From Yoonia sp. (GTDB lineage Bacteria > Pseudomonadota > Alphaproteobacteria > Rhodobacterales > Rhodobacteraceae), in NCBI GenBank assembly GCA_020627605.1, contig JAHDGO010000082.1, positions 1-7,860 of the forward strand: a stretch of DNA of 7,860 nucleotides, read 5' to 3'. The notes under the pieces were generated by a model. It was not told where the DNA came from. It searched no databases and worked only from the letters and a program-made list of their open reading frames with translations. Made by a program: the position numbers and the translations under genes. Below are positions 1 to 6,955 of the stretch, one piece after another; position 1 is the stretch's first letter; every line of letters starts with the position of its first letter.

Positions 1-32
1 GGTTGCAGGTTCGAATCCTGCCGGGGTCGCCA
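1..32 (+). tRNA. 3' end of a tRNA gene, truncated by the window start (isotype uncertain, possibly Arg)
   Basis: The T arm is clear: stem GCAGG at 5-9, seven-base loop TTCGAAT at 10-16, and matching stem CCTGC at 17-21. It is followed by a seven-base acceptor strand CGGGGTC (22-28), discriminator G29 and an encoded CCA at 30-32. The 5' half with the anticodon lies outside the window, so the isotype cannot be read. The acceptor strand implies a 5' end starting GACCCCG, which with discriminator G would suit a tRNA-Arg of alphaproteobacteria. That isotype is recalled knowledge and a guess. Confidence 0.9.
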
Positions 33-57
33 GCATAGCGCAATGGCCCGACGACAA

Positions 58-111
58 CGCCCAGAGGGCGCGGCGGTCCTAAAGGGCACAATCACCCCTG
101 CCGCCCGCGCC
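58..111. terminator. GC-rich hairpins between the tRNA and the convergent VOC gene; possible terminator or processing structure
   Basis: Two mutually exclusive hairpins can form. The first is a perfect five-base-pair stem, CGCCC (58-62) with GGGCG (66-70), closed by an AGA triloop. The second is larger: GGCGCGGCGG at 67-76 pairs with 101-111 with one bulged C, and inside it AGGG (83-86) pairs with CCCT (96-99). They lie between the tRNA end and the end of the converging minus-strand gene, where a bidirectional terminator would be expected. No T-run follows on either strand, so classic intrinsic termination is not shown. Confidence 0.3.
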
Positions 112-133
112 ACGAACGGCCCGTGCGGCTGGG

Positions 134-529
134 TTATGCGAAACGCCCACCCTTCTGGATGACTTCGATCTTGTAGCCGTCCGGGTCGGTGGCAAAGAAG
201 AAGCGCGCCACCAGTTCGCCGCCGGGGGCGAAGTCGATGACGTCGCCGACCTCCATCCCCTGCGATGCCATGGCTGCGTGCTGCGCATCAGCGCTGTCGA
301 CGACAACGGCAAGATGGCCATATCCGTCCCCCAGGTCGTAGGGGGCCGTCCGGTCCTTATTGACTGTCAGCTCCAGCTCGAACCCTGTCGCGGCGTTCGA
401 CAGGTAGGTCAGCCGAAAACTGGGAAAATCCAGCTGATCTGCCACATCAAGATCAAACGCCGCCTTGTACCAGGCGATTGAGCGGACATCATCCAGAACG
501 CGGATGCAGGAATGGACCATCTTTGCCAT
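134..529 (-). CDS. VOC-family protein, glyoxalase I (lactoylglutathione lyase)-like
   Basis: This 131-residue protein is a complete single-domain member of the vicinal-oxygen-chelate superfamily, close to the usual length of bacterial glyoxalase I. All four metal ligands of the GloA pattern can be placed: H6 in the first strand, E53 in a LELT motif, H72 in GYGH and E122 in DPDGYKIEV. Known GloA enzymes isomerise the methylglyoxal-glutathione hemithioacetal in the cytoplasm. This copy ends a catabolic-looking group, so it may instead act on a pathway intermediate, as other VOC lyases, epimerases and dioxygenases do. The start is supported by an AAAGG ribosome site at 537-541, seven bases upstream. 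It follows the isomerase-like gene by only 14 bases, so the two are probably co-transcribed. Family call firm, substrate uncertain. Confidence 0.9.
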   Translation of the reverse strand: MAKMVHSCIRVLDDVRSIAWYKAAFDLDVADQLDFPSFRLTYLSNAATGFELELTVNKDRTAPYDLGDGYGHLAVVVDSADAQHAAMASQGMEVGDVIDFAPGGELVARFFFATDPDGYKIEVIQKGGRFA

Positions 530-543
530 TGTCGTACCTTTCG

Positions 544-858
544 TTAGCGCCCCAGACGTTCAGAGACGTCTGACGCAAAGTCTTCGTAGCGCCGCAGTGA
601 TTTGACCTCTACCTGCACATGGTGGCCCATCTTCTGCATGATGGGCAGATCAAACAGGATACGGTCAAGGTCATCCGGTGTTTCGACCTCGATGATGGCG
701 AGCACCTTGCGCTCGCCAACAACTTTCCAAAGGTCACGCACGACACCGGCCGATTTTGCGCCAAGCGCGGCTTCGGCCTCTTCAGCCCAGACACCCAGAA
801 GGCCCTGCTGCTGCATCGTGGCGTCGTATTCGACGGTGAAATCAAGACGATAAAGCAT
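544..858 (-). CDS. muconolactone delta-isomerase-like small protein
   Basis: The protein has 104 residues and resembles CatC-type muconolactone isomerase, the beta-ketoadipate pathway enzyme that moves a double bond in muconolactone to give the enol-lactone. Similarity is seen in the MLYRLDFTV start, the central DLWKVVGE stretch with following strand (cf. LWR-hxG in CatC) and the DLPIMQKM helix with VQVEVKSL tail (cf. LPLFPYMDIEV). It is slightly longer than typical CatC (about 92-96 residues), mainly at the C-terminus, and there is no catA or catB beside it. A canonical catechol role is therefore unlikely, and it may act on another lactone or be a ferredoxin-like-fold relative. Its ribosome site AAGGTAA overlaps the stop codon of the upstream propeller gene, and its ATG lies five bases after that stop, which suggests translational coupling. 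Confidence 0.8.
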   Translation of the reverse strand: MLYRLDFTVEYDATMQQQGLLGVWAEEAEAALGAKSAGVVRDLWKVVGERKVLAIIEVETPDDLDRILFDLPIMQKMGHHVQVEVKSLRRYEDFASDVSERLGR

Positions 859-863
859 CCCGG

Positions 864-1943
864 TTACCTTCCGCTGATCGCAGTGCCAAGTGCGGGGAAG
901 CGCACGATGCGGTAGGTCCCGAGCGAGGCATCTTCACCACCGTTGAGGACGGGTGAGCGGTGCAGCTCGTTGATGGTTGCGTAGACATAGCCATCCACAC
1001 CCATCGAAAAGCCATCTGGCCAGGGCAAATCATCGTCGGACTGATACAGCACCTCATAGCTGCCGTCAGGCTTTGTCACGCCAATCGCATTATCGGTCAT
1101 CGCGGTGATATAGACATTGCCATCGGCATCGACAGTGGACCCGTCAGAGATCACCTTGTCACCGTAGCGTTCGACCTTTGCGGCCAGTGCAGCATCGTCA
1201 AGGCTTTCATCCAGCAGATCGGTGGTCCGCACCCGGTACATGGCGCTGGCCGTCATCGGGGCGAAATAAACCCAGGTGTTTGTCGGATCAACGGTGATCG
1301 GATTGATACCGATCTTTGCCGGGTTGCCACCCAGAGTAATCTCACGCCCGTCGATGACCATCGGGGTGTCTTCGGGCACGGTGAACTGGCTGCCTTCCAG
1401 CAGGCGGCGGGCGCGGCCGGTTTCAAGGTCGATCACGATGATCGCGGAATTCGCCCCGTCACCGGTGTCAGAGATATAGATCGCGCCATGTTCCCGGTCG
1501 ATCGCCAGATCGTTCAGAAAGGACGTCGGCCGTGCAGCGGGTTGGCCGACATAGTAGATGGCATGCAATTCTTCGGTGTTGGTGTTCCAGCCAACGACGC
1601 GGCCGGTCTGGCCTTCGCCCTGACCGTCAAGCATCCAGAGAATGCCCTCGCGATCGGCCCGCAGGCCCAGCACGCCACGCAAACCGTCGCCATCATCCTG
1701 TGGCGCGCGCGCCCAGTCTTCTGTGGGGTAAGGCTTGGTTGATCCGTCAGCCATCACCTCTACCACGCGCAGCTCGGGTCCGTAGAATTCATGCACAGAC
1801 ATGAACATCCGGCCATCCGGCCCGATGGCCAGGTTGCCTGGCGGCATCTCTTTGGGGAATTCCAGATAGGTTTCGGGGCTTTGCGCAAAGGCTGCCCCGG
1901 ACAGGGTCAGCGCGGTGCTGATGGCAAGCAATGTACGTTTCAT
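864..1943 (-). CDS. exported major royal jelly/yellow-family beta-propeller protein (SMP-30/gluconolactonase-like; 'L-dopachrome tautomerase-related')
   Basis: This 359-residue protein begins with a Sec-type signal peptide: positively charged MKR, a hydrophobic core, and a likely cleavage after AFA at residue 20. The mature part is a six-bladed-propeller type. It has repeated strand-turn units such as GNLAIGPDGRMF (36-47), FLNDLAID (142-149) with YISDTG (156-161), SDGSTVDADGNVYIT (266-280) and WPDGFSMGVDGYVYA (308-322). The N-D and P-D-G pairs resemble metal-site positions of SMP-30/gluconolactonase relatives, and the overall pattern fits the royal-jelly/yellow family. Bacterial members mostly lack a proven reaction. 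Lactone hydrolysis or tautomerisation in the periplasm is an inference. A strong GGAGGAG ribosome site (about 1949-1955) fixes the start. It is the first gene of a three-gene group and is divergent from the LysR gene. Confidence 0.85.
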   Translation of the reverse strand: MKRTLLAISTALTLSGAAFAQSPETYLEFPKEMPPGNLAIGPDGRMFMSVHEFYGPELRVVEVMADGSTKPYPTEDWARAPQDDGDGLRGVLGLRADREGILWMLDGQGEGQTGRVVGWNTNTEELHAIYYVGQPAARPTSFLNDLAIDREHGAIYISDTGDGANSAIIVIDLETGRARRLLEGSQFTVPEDTPMVIDGREITLGGNPAKIGINPITVDPTNTWVYFAPMTASAMYRVRTTDLLDESLDDAALAAKVERYGDKVISDGSTVDADGNVYITAMTDNAIGVTKPDGSYEVLYQSDDDLPWPDGFSMGVDGYVYATINELHRSPVLNGGEDASLGTYRIVRFPALGTAISGR

Positions 1944-2042
1944 GACGTCTCCTCCAATGACTGGGCGGAGAGATATGCGATTGAAAATTTTTGATACATT
2001 GGTTAATTTTCGAAAGTATTATTCGAATAATTCAAACGTGAA
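1944..2042. promoter_or_regulatory. divergent promoter region between the propeller operon and lysR
   Basis: This 99-base gap separates two outward-facing starts. Positions 1981-2035 are sharply AT-rich against a GC-rich background, as expected for a shared promoter/operator. For lysR, TTGATA at 1991-1996 is a fair -35 box, but the spaced -10 candidate (AAGTAT, 2014-2019) is poor. On the minus strand I find no convincing sigma-70 pair for the propeller operon, which fits an activator-dependent promoter. By LysR-family precedent the neighbouring regulator should bind here. The lysR start has no clear Shine-Dalgarno sequence. Confidence 0.55.
2018..2031. promoter_or_regulatory. 14-base perfect palindrome, candidate LysR-regulator binding site
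   Basis: ATTATTCGAATAAT reads identically on both strands. Its core TTCGAA (2022-2027) recurs at 2009-2014, centre to centre 13 bases apart, inside the divergent promoter region. LysR regulators commonly bind AT-rich dyads containing T-N11-A between themselves and their target gene, and such a spacing exists here (T2017 to A2029). Assignment to the adjacent regulator is inference. Confidence 0.45.
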
Positions 2043-2951
2043 ATGCCCATGTACAGCATTGATGACCTGAAAACCTTTGTCGCGATTGCCCAGACCGGGG
2101 GTGTCACGGCGGGATCGCGCCGCATTGGCATTTCCCCTGCCACAGCAACCCATCGCATCCAAAAGCTGGAAAGTGCGCTGAACCTCACGCTGTTTCATCG
2201 CAGCAACCGGTCCATGCGCCTGACGATGGAAGGACAGGTGTTTTTCGAACGCGTGCAGGGCATTCTGGCAGATCTGGCGCTGGCCGAACGCGACGCAGGT
2301 GGCGGTTCGGCGCAGTTGACCGGACATTTGCGGGTGACGATGTCGCCATGGATCTTGGCGCGCTTTGTCATGCCCGCACTGCCAGCCTTTCAAATGGCGC
2401 ACCCCAAATTGATACTGGATTTTCTTGCAGTGGACCGCTTTGTGTCTTTGGCAGCCGAAGGACAGGATTGCGCCATTCGCGTGGGCAAGCTTGCTGACAG
2501 TGGTCTGGTGGCGCGCAAGCTTTGTGACAACGACAGGGTGATCTGTGCCGCGCCAGCATTTCTGGACCGTGTCGGCATGCCGGAAACGATGTCGGCGGTG
2601 CTGGAACACCCGTGGGTCTGTCTGCCATGGCAGACACGCATTGCCTTTCGCGATGCCGCCCAGCGCAAACAGGATGCCGTTGTCGCGTCTCGGGTGCTGG
2701 TTTCAAACTCTGACATGTTAACCGACGCGGCGGTCAGCGGGCTGGGCTTTGCTGTCAAATCCCGCCTCGCGATCACCGCCGAACTGACCGAGGGACGCCT
2801 GATCGAGGTGCTGCCGGGGGCCTTGTGGGGACCAGAGGCGCCGATCTCATTCGTTTATTCGCCGGAGGCGCGGTTCGGTCAGAAAGCCAAGATTTTTGGC
2901 CAGTTGGCTGATCAGATTTTTGCGCCGACGCGGCAAGGCGTGTTGGCCTGA
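2043..2951 (+). CDS. LysR-family transcriptional regulator
   Basis: At 302 residues this is a full-length LysR-type regulator. The N-terminal winged helix-turn-helix spans about residues 5-65. Its recognition region lies around 22-42 (GSRRIGISPATATHRIQKLE), followed by the hallmark LFHRSNRSMRLTMEG (50-64). A linker helix leads to the effector-binding domain from about residue 92 (GHLRVTMSPW) to the end, which has the periplasmic-binding-protein-like pattern of DsdC/CrgA-type members. A downstream ATG at 2049 would remove two residues and is equally possible, since neither start has a good ribosome site. It is divergent from the propeller-isomerase-VOC group and converges with the thiolase gene, with a 16-base gap between stops. 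It probably controls the divergent operon in response to a pathway compound and may also act on the acyl-CoA ligase group. The effector is unknown. Confidence 0.93.
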   Translation: MPMYSIDDLKTFVAIAQTGGVTAGSRRIGISPATATHRIQKLESALNLTLFHRSNRSMRLTMEGQVFFERVQGILADLALAERDAGGGSAQLTGHLRVTMSPWILARFVMPALPAFQMAHPKLILDFLAVDRFVSLAAEGQDCAIRVGKLADSGLVARKLCDNDRVICAAPAFLDRVGMPETMSAVLEHPWVCLPWQTRIAFRDAAQRKQDAVVASRVLVSNSDMLTDAAVSGLGFAVKSRLAITAELTEGRLIEVLPGALWGPEAPISFVYSPEARFGQKAKIFGQLADQIFAPTRQGVLA

Positions 2952-2967
2952 TGATGCCAGCCTCTGC

Positions 2968-4161
2968 CTAGGCCGCGTCGCTTTGGTAGACGGTGATCAC
3001 GCAGGCCCCGCCCAGCCCAAGATTGTGCTGCAGGCCAATCCTTGCACCGTCCACCTGCGTTGCCCCCGCCGATCCACGCAATTGCTGCGTCAGCTCATAG
3101 CATTGCGCCAGACCAGTCGCCCCCAAGGGATGCCCTTTGGACAACAGCCCGCCGGAGGGGTTGGTGACATAGCGCCCGCCGTATGTGTTGTCGCCATCGG
3201 CAACCATCCTGGCCCCTTCGCCGCGCCCACAAAGGCCAAGCGCCTCATAGGACAGCAGCTCATTCTGGGCGAAGCAATCGTGCAGCTCCACCACATCGAC
3301 GTCCGCGATGTCGACCCCTGCCTCGGCGCAGGCGGCTGCGGTGCCGCGTTCACACAGGTCGGTGCCGACAACCTTGCGCATATCGGCGCTGGCAATGCTG
3401 TCTTCGGTATCTGTTGTCATGGACTGCCCGGTAATGCGGACCGCCGTGCTCAGCCCGTGTTTGCTGGCAAAGGCGGGCGAGCACAGGATCGCAGCGCCTG
3501 CCCCGCAGGTTGGCGGGCAAGCCATCAACCGGGTCATCACACCATCCCATAGCATCGGCGCGGCAAGCACCTCTTCGGTGCTGACCTCTTTGCGGAAAAG
3601 CGCAACAGGGTTCTTTGCAGCATGCCTGCTGGCTTTGGCGCGAATGGCTGCAAATGTCGCAAGCGGGGTGCCAAAATCATCCATATGCGCCTTGCCCGCA
3701 CCGCCAAAGTAACGCAGCGCATCCGGCAAAGCTTCGCCGCCTGCGGTGTTGTCTTTCATCACCGCGTCCAGCTTGCCCAATGGGCTGGGACGATCATCAA
3801 AGATCAGGCCAAGCGCGCCGGGCACCATCTGTTCAAACCCAACCGCAAGCGCGCAGTCGACCGCGCCGCTTTGTACGGCCTGTCTGGCCAGAAACAGCGC
3901 TGTCGATCCGGTCGCGCAGTTGTTGTTGACGTTGATGATGGGCACACCGGCCATGCCGACATCATAGGCGGCGCGCTGTCCTGCGCAGCTGTCGCCATAG
4001 ACATAACCGGCATAGATCTGCTGGACCGCCGCAAAGGGCAGGCTGGCGTCTTCAAGTGCCAGACGGATCGCCGAGGCCCCCATCTGATGATAGGGCGCGC
4101 TTTGCCCCGGCTTGGTAAAGGGCAGCAGTCCGACGCCTGCAACGTAGACTGTCCCGCTCAT
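2968..4161 (-). CDS. SCP2-type thiolase (acetyl-CoA acetyltransferase-like, lipid-transfer thiolase family)
   Basis: This 397-residue protein has the two-domain thiolase fold with SCP2/SCPx-type signatures. The nucleophile is C82 in NNNCATGS, the HDCF motif is at 294-297, and the histidine of SKGHPLGATG is H344, followed by HNLGLGGAC near the end (379-387). In SCP2 thiolases the HDCF cysteine serves as the acid/base partner. All expected catalytic residues are present, so it should cleave or condense 3-ketoacyl-CoA. There is no fused SCP2 sterol-carrier domain, and the small Zn-ribbon/OB-fold (DUF35) partner often found beside such proteins is absent. Its ATG overlaps the ligase stop (ATGA), which points to coupled translation. 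It is the last gene of the ligase group. The substrate is probably a branched or cyclic 3-ketoacyl-CoA, which is inference. Confidence 0.92.
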   Translation of the reverse strand: MSGTVYVAGVGLLPFTKPGQSAPYHQMGASAIRLALEDASLPFAAVQQIYAGYVYGDSCAGQRAAYDVGMAGVPIINVNNNCATGSTALFLARQAVQSGAVDCALAVGFEQMVPGALGLIFDDRPSPLGKLDAVMKDNTAGGEALPDALRYFGGAGKAHMDDFGTPLATFAAIRAKASRHAAKNPVALFRKEVSTEEVLAAPMLWDGVMTRLMACPPTCGAGAAILCSPAFASKHGLSTAVRITGQSMTTDTEDSIASADMRKVVGTDLCERGTAAACAEAGVDIADVDVVELHDCFAQNELLSYEALGLCGRGEGARMVADGDNTYGGRYVTNPSGGLLSKGHPLGATGLAQCYELTQQLRGSAGATQVDGARIGLQHNLGLGGACVITVYQSDAA

Positions 4162-5696
4162 GCCATGGCCTTTTCGCGCAGGCGGGCCTTGATCTCTGGC
4201 TTCAGGACCTTGCCGACCTTCGAGCGCGGCAAGTCTTCCCAGACGACGATGTCCTTGGGCGTCTTGACGCTGCCGATGTCGGCTTTGACATGTGCCATCA
4301 GTGCCGCCGGATCAAGCGATGCGCCTGCGCGCGGGATGACCACCGCAACGATACGTTCGCCCCATTTGTCGTCAGGCAACCCCACGACGGCACAGTCCTG
4401 CACCGACGGATGTGACCGCAACGCATTTTCCACCTCAACCGAGTAGACGTTGAAACCGCCGGTGATGATCATGTCCTTGGCGCGGTCAACGATGTACAAA
4501 AAACCCTCTGCATCGACATATCCAATGTCCCCGGTGCGCAGCCATCCGCCGCGAAATGCATCTGCGTCAGCCTTTGGGTTCTTGTAGTAACCCGGCATGA
4601 CGAGGCTGCCTTTCACACAGATTTCACCATGTTCGCCCACTGGCAGATGCTGCCCCTCGGCGTCCTGAATTGTCAGATCGACCAATGGTGCGATGCGCCC
4701 GGCAGAGCGTAACCGCCCTTCGTGCACGCTGCCGTCGGGCATCCGGTGGTCTGCGGGCGACATCATCGAGATCATCATCGGCGCCTCTGTCTGACCAAAC
4801 AGCTGGGCCATTGGCCCGATGCGATCAAGCGCTTCGCGCAGCCGTTCTTTGGAAATGGGCGCAGCACCGTACCAAAAGCATTGCAGCGACGACAGATCGG
4901 TCGCGTCCAGATCGGGGTGATCCAGCAGCATATAGATCACCGTGGGGGGCAGGAACGTATGGGTCACCTGATGCGCCGGAATGGCGGCCAGAAACGCCTT
5001 GAGGTCCGGCGCTGGCAGAACAACGATTTCACCACTCATTGCCAGAATGGGAAAGCACAGGATCCCGGCCGCATGTGTCAGCGGGGCCAGCGCCAGAAAG
5101 ACCGGGCGGGGACCAATGGGATATCCCATCAAGGTCAGGGCCGTCATCGTCTCGACGTTTCCGGCGCTGAGCTGGACCGTTTTCGGTTGCCCTGTGGTGC
5201 CGCCCGTGCCGGGCATGATGACGATATCGCCGGGCGCATCTGCGCGATAGGTATCTTGCGGCGCTTCTTGCATCAGGCTGTCCAGCGACAGGCCGTCGTC
5301 GACCCGGTCGTCGAGGCAGATGAAGATCGTGTCCTTTGGCAACAGCGAGCGCAAGGCTGACACCATCGGTGCAAAGATGGCCTGGTAGATCAGCGCTTTG
5401 CAGTCGCTGCTGTGTAGGACTGCCGCGTTCTCATTGACCTCGTTGCGCGGGTTGATCGGGCACCAGATGCCGCCCAACCTGCTGATGCCGAAAACGCAGG
5501 CAAAGGCGGTATCGTTGTTGGCCGACAGAATGCCGATCACATCCCCCGACCCAAGGCCAAGACCCGCCAGCACATAGGCCAGACGATGGCTGTGCCGTTG
5601 CACTTCGGCATAGCTTTGTGTGGTGTCGCCAAGTGTCAGGCAAGGGGCCTGCGGGTTGGCGCGCGCGCCTTTGTCCAGATAATCAACAAGTTGCAT
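4158..5696 (-). CDS. AMP-forming acyl-CoA synthetase/ligase (ANL superfamily)
   Basis: The 512-residue protein is a typical adenylate-forming acid-CoA ligase that activates a carboxylate via acyl-AMP to the CoA thioester in the cytoplasm. Motifs appear in order: phosphate loop TGGTTGQPK (164-172, with Gly where Ser is commoner), YGAAP (276-280), GQTEAP (301-306), WLRTGD (385-390), hinge region VDRAKDMI (403-410), ITGGFNVYSVEVE (410-422) and catalytic lysine K496 in SKVGKVLK. The C-terminal domain is complete. It resembles medium-chain, cyclohexanecarboxylate-type or feruloyl-type ligases, and I cannot pick the substrate from sequence. The start is supported by AAAGGA at 5703-5708, six bases upstream. 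Its stop overlaps the thiolase start by four bases, so activation and thiolysis are genetically tied. Confidence 0.93.
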   Translation of the reverse strand: MQLVDYLDKGARANPQAPCLTLGDTTQSYAEVQRHSHRLAYVLAGLGLGSGDVIGILSANNDTAFACVFGISRLGGIWCPINPRNEVNENAAVLHSSDCKALIYQAIFAPMVSALRSLLPKDTIFICLDDRVDDGLSLDSLMQEAPQDTYRADAPGDIVIMPGTGGTTGQPKTVQLSAGNVETMTALTLMGYPIGPRPVFLALAPLTHAAGILCFPILAMSGEIVVLPAPDLKAFLAAIPAHQVTHTFLPPTVIYMLLDHPDLDATDLSSLQCFWYGAAPISKERLREALDRIGPMAQLFGQTEAPMMISMMSPADHRMPDGSVHEGRLRSAGRIAPLVDLTIQDAEGQHLPVGEHGEICVKGSLVMPGYYKNPKADADAFRGGWLRTGDIGYVDAEGFLYIVDRAKDMIITGGFNVYSVEVENALRSHPSVQDCAVVGLPDDKWGERIVAVVIPRAGASLDPAALMAHVKADIGSVKTPKDIVVWEDLPRSKVGKVLKPEIKARLREKAMA

Positions 5697-5745
5697 GATA
5701 CATCCTTTGCTATGGGTTCGTCAGGCGCGCGCGGCTGGTCTTGGG

Positions 5746-6867
5746 TTAGTCGTGAACGGTCACGATCGGCTTCATCATCAGGCCGAAGGCCTGCATCTGG
5801 CCAAGGATGTCACGGTAGTTGAAGGCGTGACACGCGCTGGCAAAGCCCAGCTTGTTGGGCCGCTGCTGCAGCAGACACATCGCGATGTATGCCTGCAGAA
5901 GGCCGGTTTGCTTGTAGTTACATGTGCCATGCAACACGACGTGGCTGCGCGCCATCGGGCCGGTGGCATAAACACTGTCAAGCGATGTGTTCTCCATGGT
6001 GCGTTCGCGCGGTGGCATCTGGGCCTGCGCCTGCGATGCGATCTGCGCCAATGCGGCCTCTTGCTCTTTCGGGGGCAATGGGCGGATTTCGTCGACAACC
6101 ATGGTTTTGGTGGCGATGACCGTATCCATGATCGCGCGGTTGTTGACCGCCCCGATGACCTTGCAGTTGATGACGCGCGGATCATCCTTGAACCAGATCG
6201 GGTTGGCGGTGCCGCCCCATGGCATTGTCTTGGCGTTCTCATGCTGGCCGGGGACCGGGGTGTCCCAGGTCGCATTGATATCCCACGGAACATATTGATT
6301 GTTTTCCAGATAGAACCAGTCGGCCATCAGCGTGGAAAAGATCGATTGCGTCGATGCAATGGTCGGCAAGCCCTTCCACATCACCAGCATATCAAGCGTG
6401 TTGGTGCCCGGTGTTTCCAGCGCGATGTTGGCGGCGATTTCACCATTCGTGAACATCTGCGCGATGTTCGGCCCGATCATCAAACCTTTCTCGGCAAACT
6501 GCGCACCATATTCTTCTTTGCATTTCAGGACCCAGTCCTGCTCGCCGGTGGTGTCCAGATAGTCGACGCCAGCGGCAAGCGCCGCCTGAACGACCTCGTT
6601 GCCATAATGCATGAAAGGGCCGACCATGTTGCAGACGACCTTTGCGCCCTTGAACAGCTCTGTCAGGGCGCCGACCTCATGGGCGACCTCGGCAACCTCG
6701 TAGTCGGCTGTTTCGATGCCGGGCAGCTTGTCCATGACCTCTTGCACGCGGGCGGCGTCGCGCCCCGCAGCGATGAAGGGCACGCCGTATTCGCGCAGGT
6801 ATTCGCAAACAAGGCGGCCGGTGTAACCGGATGCGCCATAAACGATGACAGGTTTCTTATCAGACAT
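5746..6867 (-). CDS. saccharopine-dehydrogenase-like NAD(P)-binding Rossmann protein
   Basis: I set the start at 6867, giving 373 residues. An AAAGGA ribosome site (6876-6881) lies eight bases upstream, and the Rossmann domain begins at once. The open frame runs a further 92 codons upstream, but that part overlaps the dehydrogenase gene in another frame and looks non-coding. The N-terminal domain has VIVYGASGYTGR (7-18) and AAGRD (33-37), where the arginine suggests NADP. It then has VGPF (82-85) and VDYLDTTGE (101-109), as in saccharopine-dehydrogenase/trans-acting enoyl-reductase-type proteins. The C-terminal half (about 150-373) I do not recognise with certainty, though it may match a DUF that accompanies this Rossmann domain. 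True lysine metabolism is unlikely given the neighbours. A reductase or dehydrogenase step on an acyl or cyclic intermediate is more plausible. A 49-base gap precedes the ligase gene, consistent with one operon. Confidence 0.82.
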   Translation of the reverse strand: MSDKKPVIVYGASGYTGRLVCEYLREYGVPFIAAGRDAARVQEVMDKLPGIETADYEVAEVAHEVGALTELFKGAKVVCNMVGPFMHYGNEVVQAALAAGVDYLDTTGEQDWVLKCKEEYGAQFAEKGLMIGPNIAQMFTNGEIAANIALETPGTNTLDMLVMWKGLPTIASTQSIFSTLMADWFYLENNQYVPWDINATWDTPVPGQHENAKTMPWGGTANPIWFKDDPRVINCKVIGAVNNRAIMDTVIATKTMVVDEIRPLPPKEQEAALAQIASQAQAQMPPRERTMENTSLDSVYATGPMARSHVVLHGTCNYKQTGLLQAYIAMCLLQQRPNKLGFASACHAFNYRDILGQMQAFGLMMKPIVTVHD

Positions 6868-6955
6868 GGTTGGGGTCCTTTCGAGGGATGGATCAGGGGA
6901 TGGAATGGGAAGAGGCTCGCGGGTGCTCTGGCGCCGAAAACGCCGCAGCAGCGCG
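6868..6955 (-). other. 88-base spacer between dehydrogenase and saccharopine-dehydrogenase-like genes
   Basis: The spacer is the longest within the second group. It holds the AAAGGA ribosome site for the downstream gene and a weak hairpin possibility (GGCG with CGCC around an AAAA-containing loop near 6931-6944). I see no T-run terminator or clear promoter, so read-through from the dehydrogenase gene is the simplest view. Confidence 0.35.

Noticed and set aside
960..1742. A 260-codon plus-strand frame opposite the propeller gene
   Set aside because: Its translation is composition-biased with no recognisable domain, while the minus strand encodes a signal peptide and propeller repeats.
134..1943. 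Reading the first operon as a beta-ketoadipate (cat) pathway
   Set aside because: Only an isomerase-like protein is present. There is no catechol dioxygenase, cycloisomerase or enol-lactone hydrolase in the window.
2946..2974. GGCCT/AGGCC inverted repeat and GCCTAGGC palindrome at the lysR-thiolase convergent junction
   Set aside because: The five-base-pair stem has a 19-base loop and no T-run, and most of it lies within coding sequence, so it is not a supported terminator.
3622..4446. A 274-codon plus-strand frame crossing the thiolase-ligase junction
   Set aside because: It spans two well-supported minus-strand genes and shows no motif or ribosome site.
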